This document shows, in pieces, positions 63,272 to 64,000 of a stretch of DNA of 64,000 bases. Made by a program: the position numbers and the translations under genes. Origin of the DNA: Acetobacter okinawensis (GTDB lineage: Bacteria; Pseudomonadota; Alphaproteobacteria; Acetobacterales; Acetobacteraceae); NCBI RefSeq assembly GCF_002153655.1, contig NZ_JOPJ01000020.1, forward strand, positions 1-64,000, in the 5' to 3' direction. The notes beneath the pieces were generated by a model. It was not told where the DNA came from, did no database searches, and worked only from the letters and a program-made list of their open reading frames with translations. Numbering within the stretch: the stretch's first letter is position 1; each line of letters opens with the position of its first letter.

Positions 63272-64000
63272 TTAATACCGCTGCCCGCTCCCGCCCGTGC
63301 CCCCCATAAGGGCGTCACGCAGCCTGTTCAGCGCCTCGGTCAGGGAGTCATGGGCACGTTTGCCCTTGCTGCCCACAATGGTCACGGTGGTTGTCATCCC
63401 TGCGGCAAACTGGGTGCCGGGGGGGATGCTGTCAATCTGTACCCGCACGGGAATACGCTGTGCCAGACGCACCCATGTATAGACCGGGTCCACCGATGGC
63501 AGCCCCTGAGTGGAAGGGGTTGCGTTTGGGGTGGCAATCCCGCGTGTAATGCTGGTGACATGCCCCCACATGGGCTGGCGGTACCCCATCAGGTCCATGC
63601 GGGCGCGATCGCCAATGTGGATGGAGCGGATTTTAGTTTCCTCAAAATATCCATCCACCCAGTAGGATGAGGCATCAATGACCTGAATATTGGCTTTGGC
63701 GGTGGTGGCGTAATCCCCCACACGCATGATCAGGTTGGTCACGTAGCCGGTTACAGTGCTGCGGACATGGGTTCGGTCAAGGTTGATATTGGCTTGCGAG
63801 AGAGCGGCCATGGCGGCGGCATACTGTGCCTTGGCCACTTCCGCCGTGGCTTGGTAGACCTGTTTTTCCTCGCGGGATGCGGCGGCGTCGGTCAGGTTGT
63901 TACGCCGGTATTCCTGTGTGGCCTTGAGCACCATTTCCGCCTGCCGTTCGTTCACCACGGCTGTGGCGGAGGCGACGTTCACCTTGAAGTCGAACGGGTC
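63272..64000 (-). CDS. HlyD-family membrane-fusion protein (AaeA/EmrA-like), C-terminal part
   Basis: Partial: the frame runs off the right edge, with DPFDFKVNVA continuing from outside the window. The visible 242 residues show the end of the helical hairpin (QATAEVAKAQYAAAMAALSQ), the lipoyl half RTHVRSTVTGYVTNLIMRVGDYA and the beta-barrel YWVDGYFEETKIRSIHIGD. This arrangement is typical of AaeA/EmrA adaptors that work with FUSC- or MFS-type pumps in aromatic-acid efflux. The N-terminal membrane anchor is outside the window. Confidence 0.85.
   Translation of the reverse strand, partial: DPFDFKVNVASATAVVNERQAEMVLKATQEYRRNNLTDAAASREEKQVYQATAEVAKAQYAAAMAALSQANINLDRTHVRSTVTGYVTNLIMRVGDYATTAKANIQVIDASSYWVDGYFEETKIRSIHIGDRARMDLMGYRQPMWGHVTSITRGIATPNATPSTQGLPSVDPVYTWVRLAQRIPVRVQIDSIPPGTQFAAGMTTTVTIVGSKGKRAHDSLTEALNRLRDALMGGTGGSGQRY

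Overview
The window looks like chromosome from an acetic acid bacterium (Acetobacteraceae, most likely Acetobacter or a close relative). The pointers are moderate-to-high GC, a GapR/DUF2312 nucleoid protein, the alphaproteobacterial order rplU-rpmA-obg-proB, a cytochrome bc1 operon, hopanoid-associated HpnL-like and HpnN proteins, and an FMN-riboswitch rib operon. The genus is inferred from gene content, not from a marker gene. No CRISPR array, prophage or intact insertion sequence is visible.

Layout. 1-6.7 kb: end of an alpha/beta hydrolase, zwf, gapR, and housekeeping genes (proB, obg, rpmA, rplU). 6.9-15.6 kb: a surface-polysaccharide cluster with a GIPC-type propeller protein, a Wzx-like flippase, four GT4 glycosyltransferases and a CDP-glycerol-phosphotransferase-like protein. 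16.25 kb: tRNA-Ser(CGA). 16.5-35 kb: an expanded histidine-utilisation (hut) region with a 2OG-Fe(II) oxygenase, a TonB-dependent receptor, hutU, an MFS carrier, a histidase-like gene, hutC, hutD, hutG, hutF, hutI, and a four-gene operon (second histidase-like protein, CoA-transferase, 3-hydroxyacyl-CoA dehydrogenase, enoyl-CoA hydratase). 35-40.6 kb: HPP protein, DUF488 protein, flavohaemoglobin, acuI-like reductase, nitronate monooxygenase and a LysR regulator. 40.6-46.5 kb: an AspT-family antiporter beside glutamate decarboxylase, a porin and a flavodoxin-like protein. 46.7-49.4 kb: cytochrome bc1 genes in the order cyt b, cyt c1, Rieske. 49.7-53.5 kb: FMN riboswitch, ribD, ribE, ribBA, ribH. 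53.5-64 kb: HpnL-like protein, HpnN, sulfide:quinone oxidoreductase, DUF3297 protein, an RND efflux pump, a secreted DUF2807-like protein and a truncated HlyD-family adaptor.

The most interesting part is 16.5-35 kb. Both histidase-like proteins keep the HAL/PAL fold signatures but lack the Ala-Ser-Gly triplet that cyclises into the MIO electrophile; both read SVG-YL where normal enzymes read SVG-ASG-DL. Neither should be able to deaminate histidine by the usual chemistry, and no normal histidase is in the window. HutC-type palindromes (TTGTATRTACAA-like) lie before the first histidase-like gene, between hutF and hutI, before the second histidase-like operon and before the 2OG oxygenase, so all four units may belong to one regulon. 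I propose that the lyases eliminate a better leaving group than ammonia, for example trimethylamine from hercynine (giving urocanate for HutU), and that the second lyase feeds an enoate into a CoA-linked hydration/oxidation route. The missing triplet and the operators are read directly from sequence; the substrates are hypotheses.
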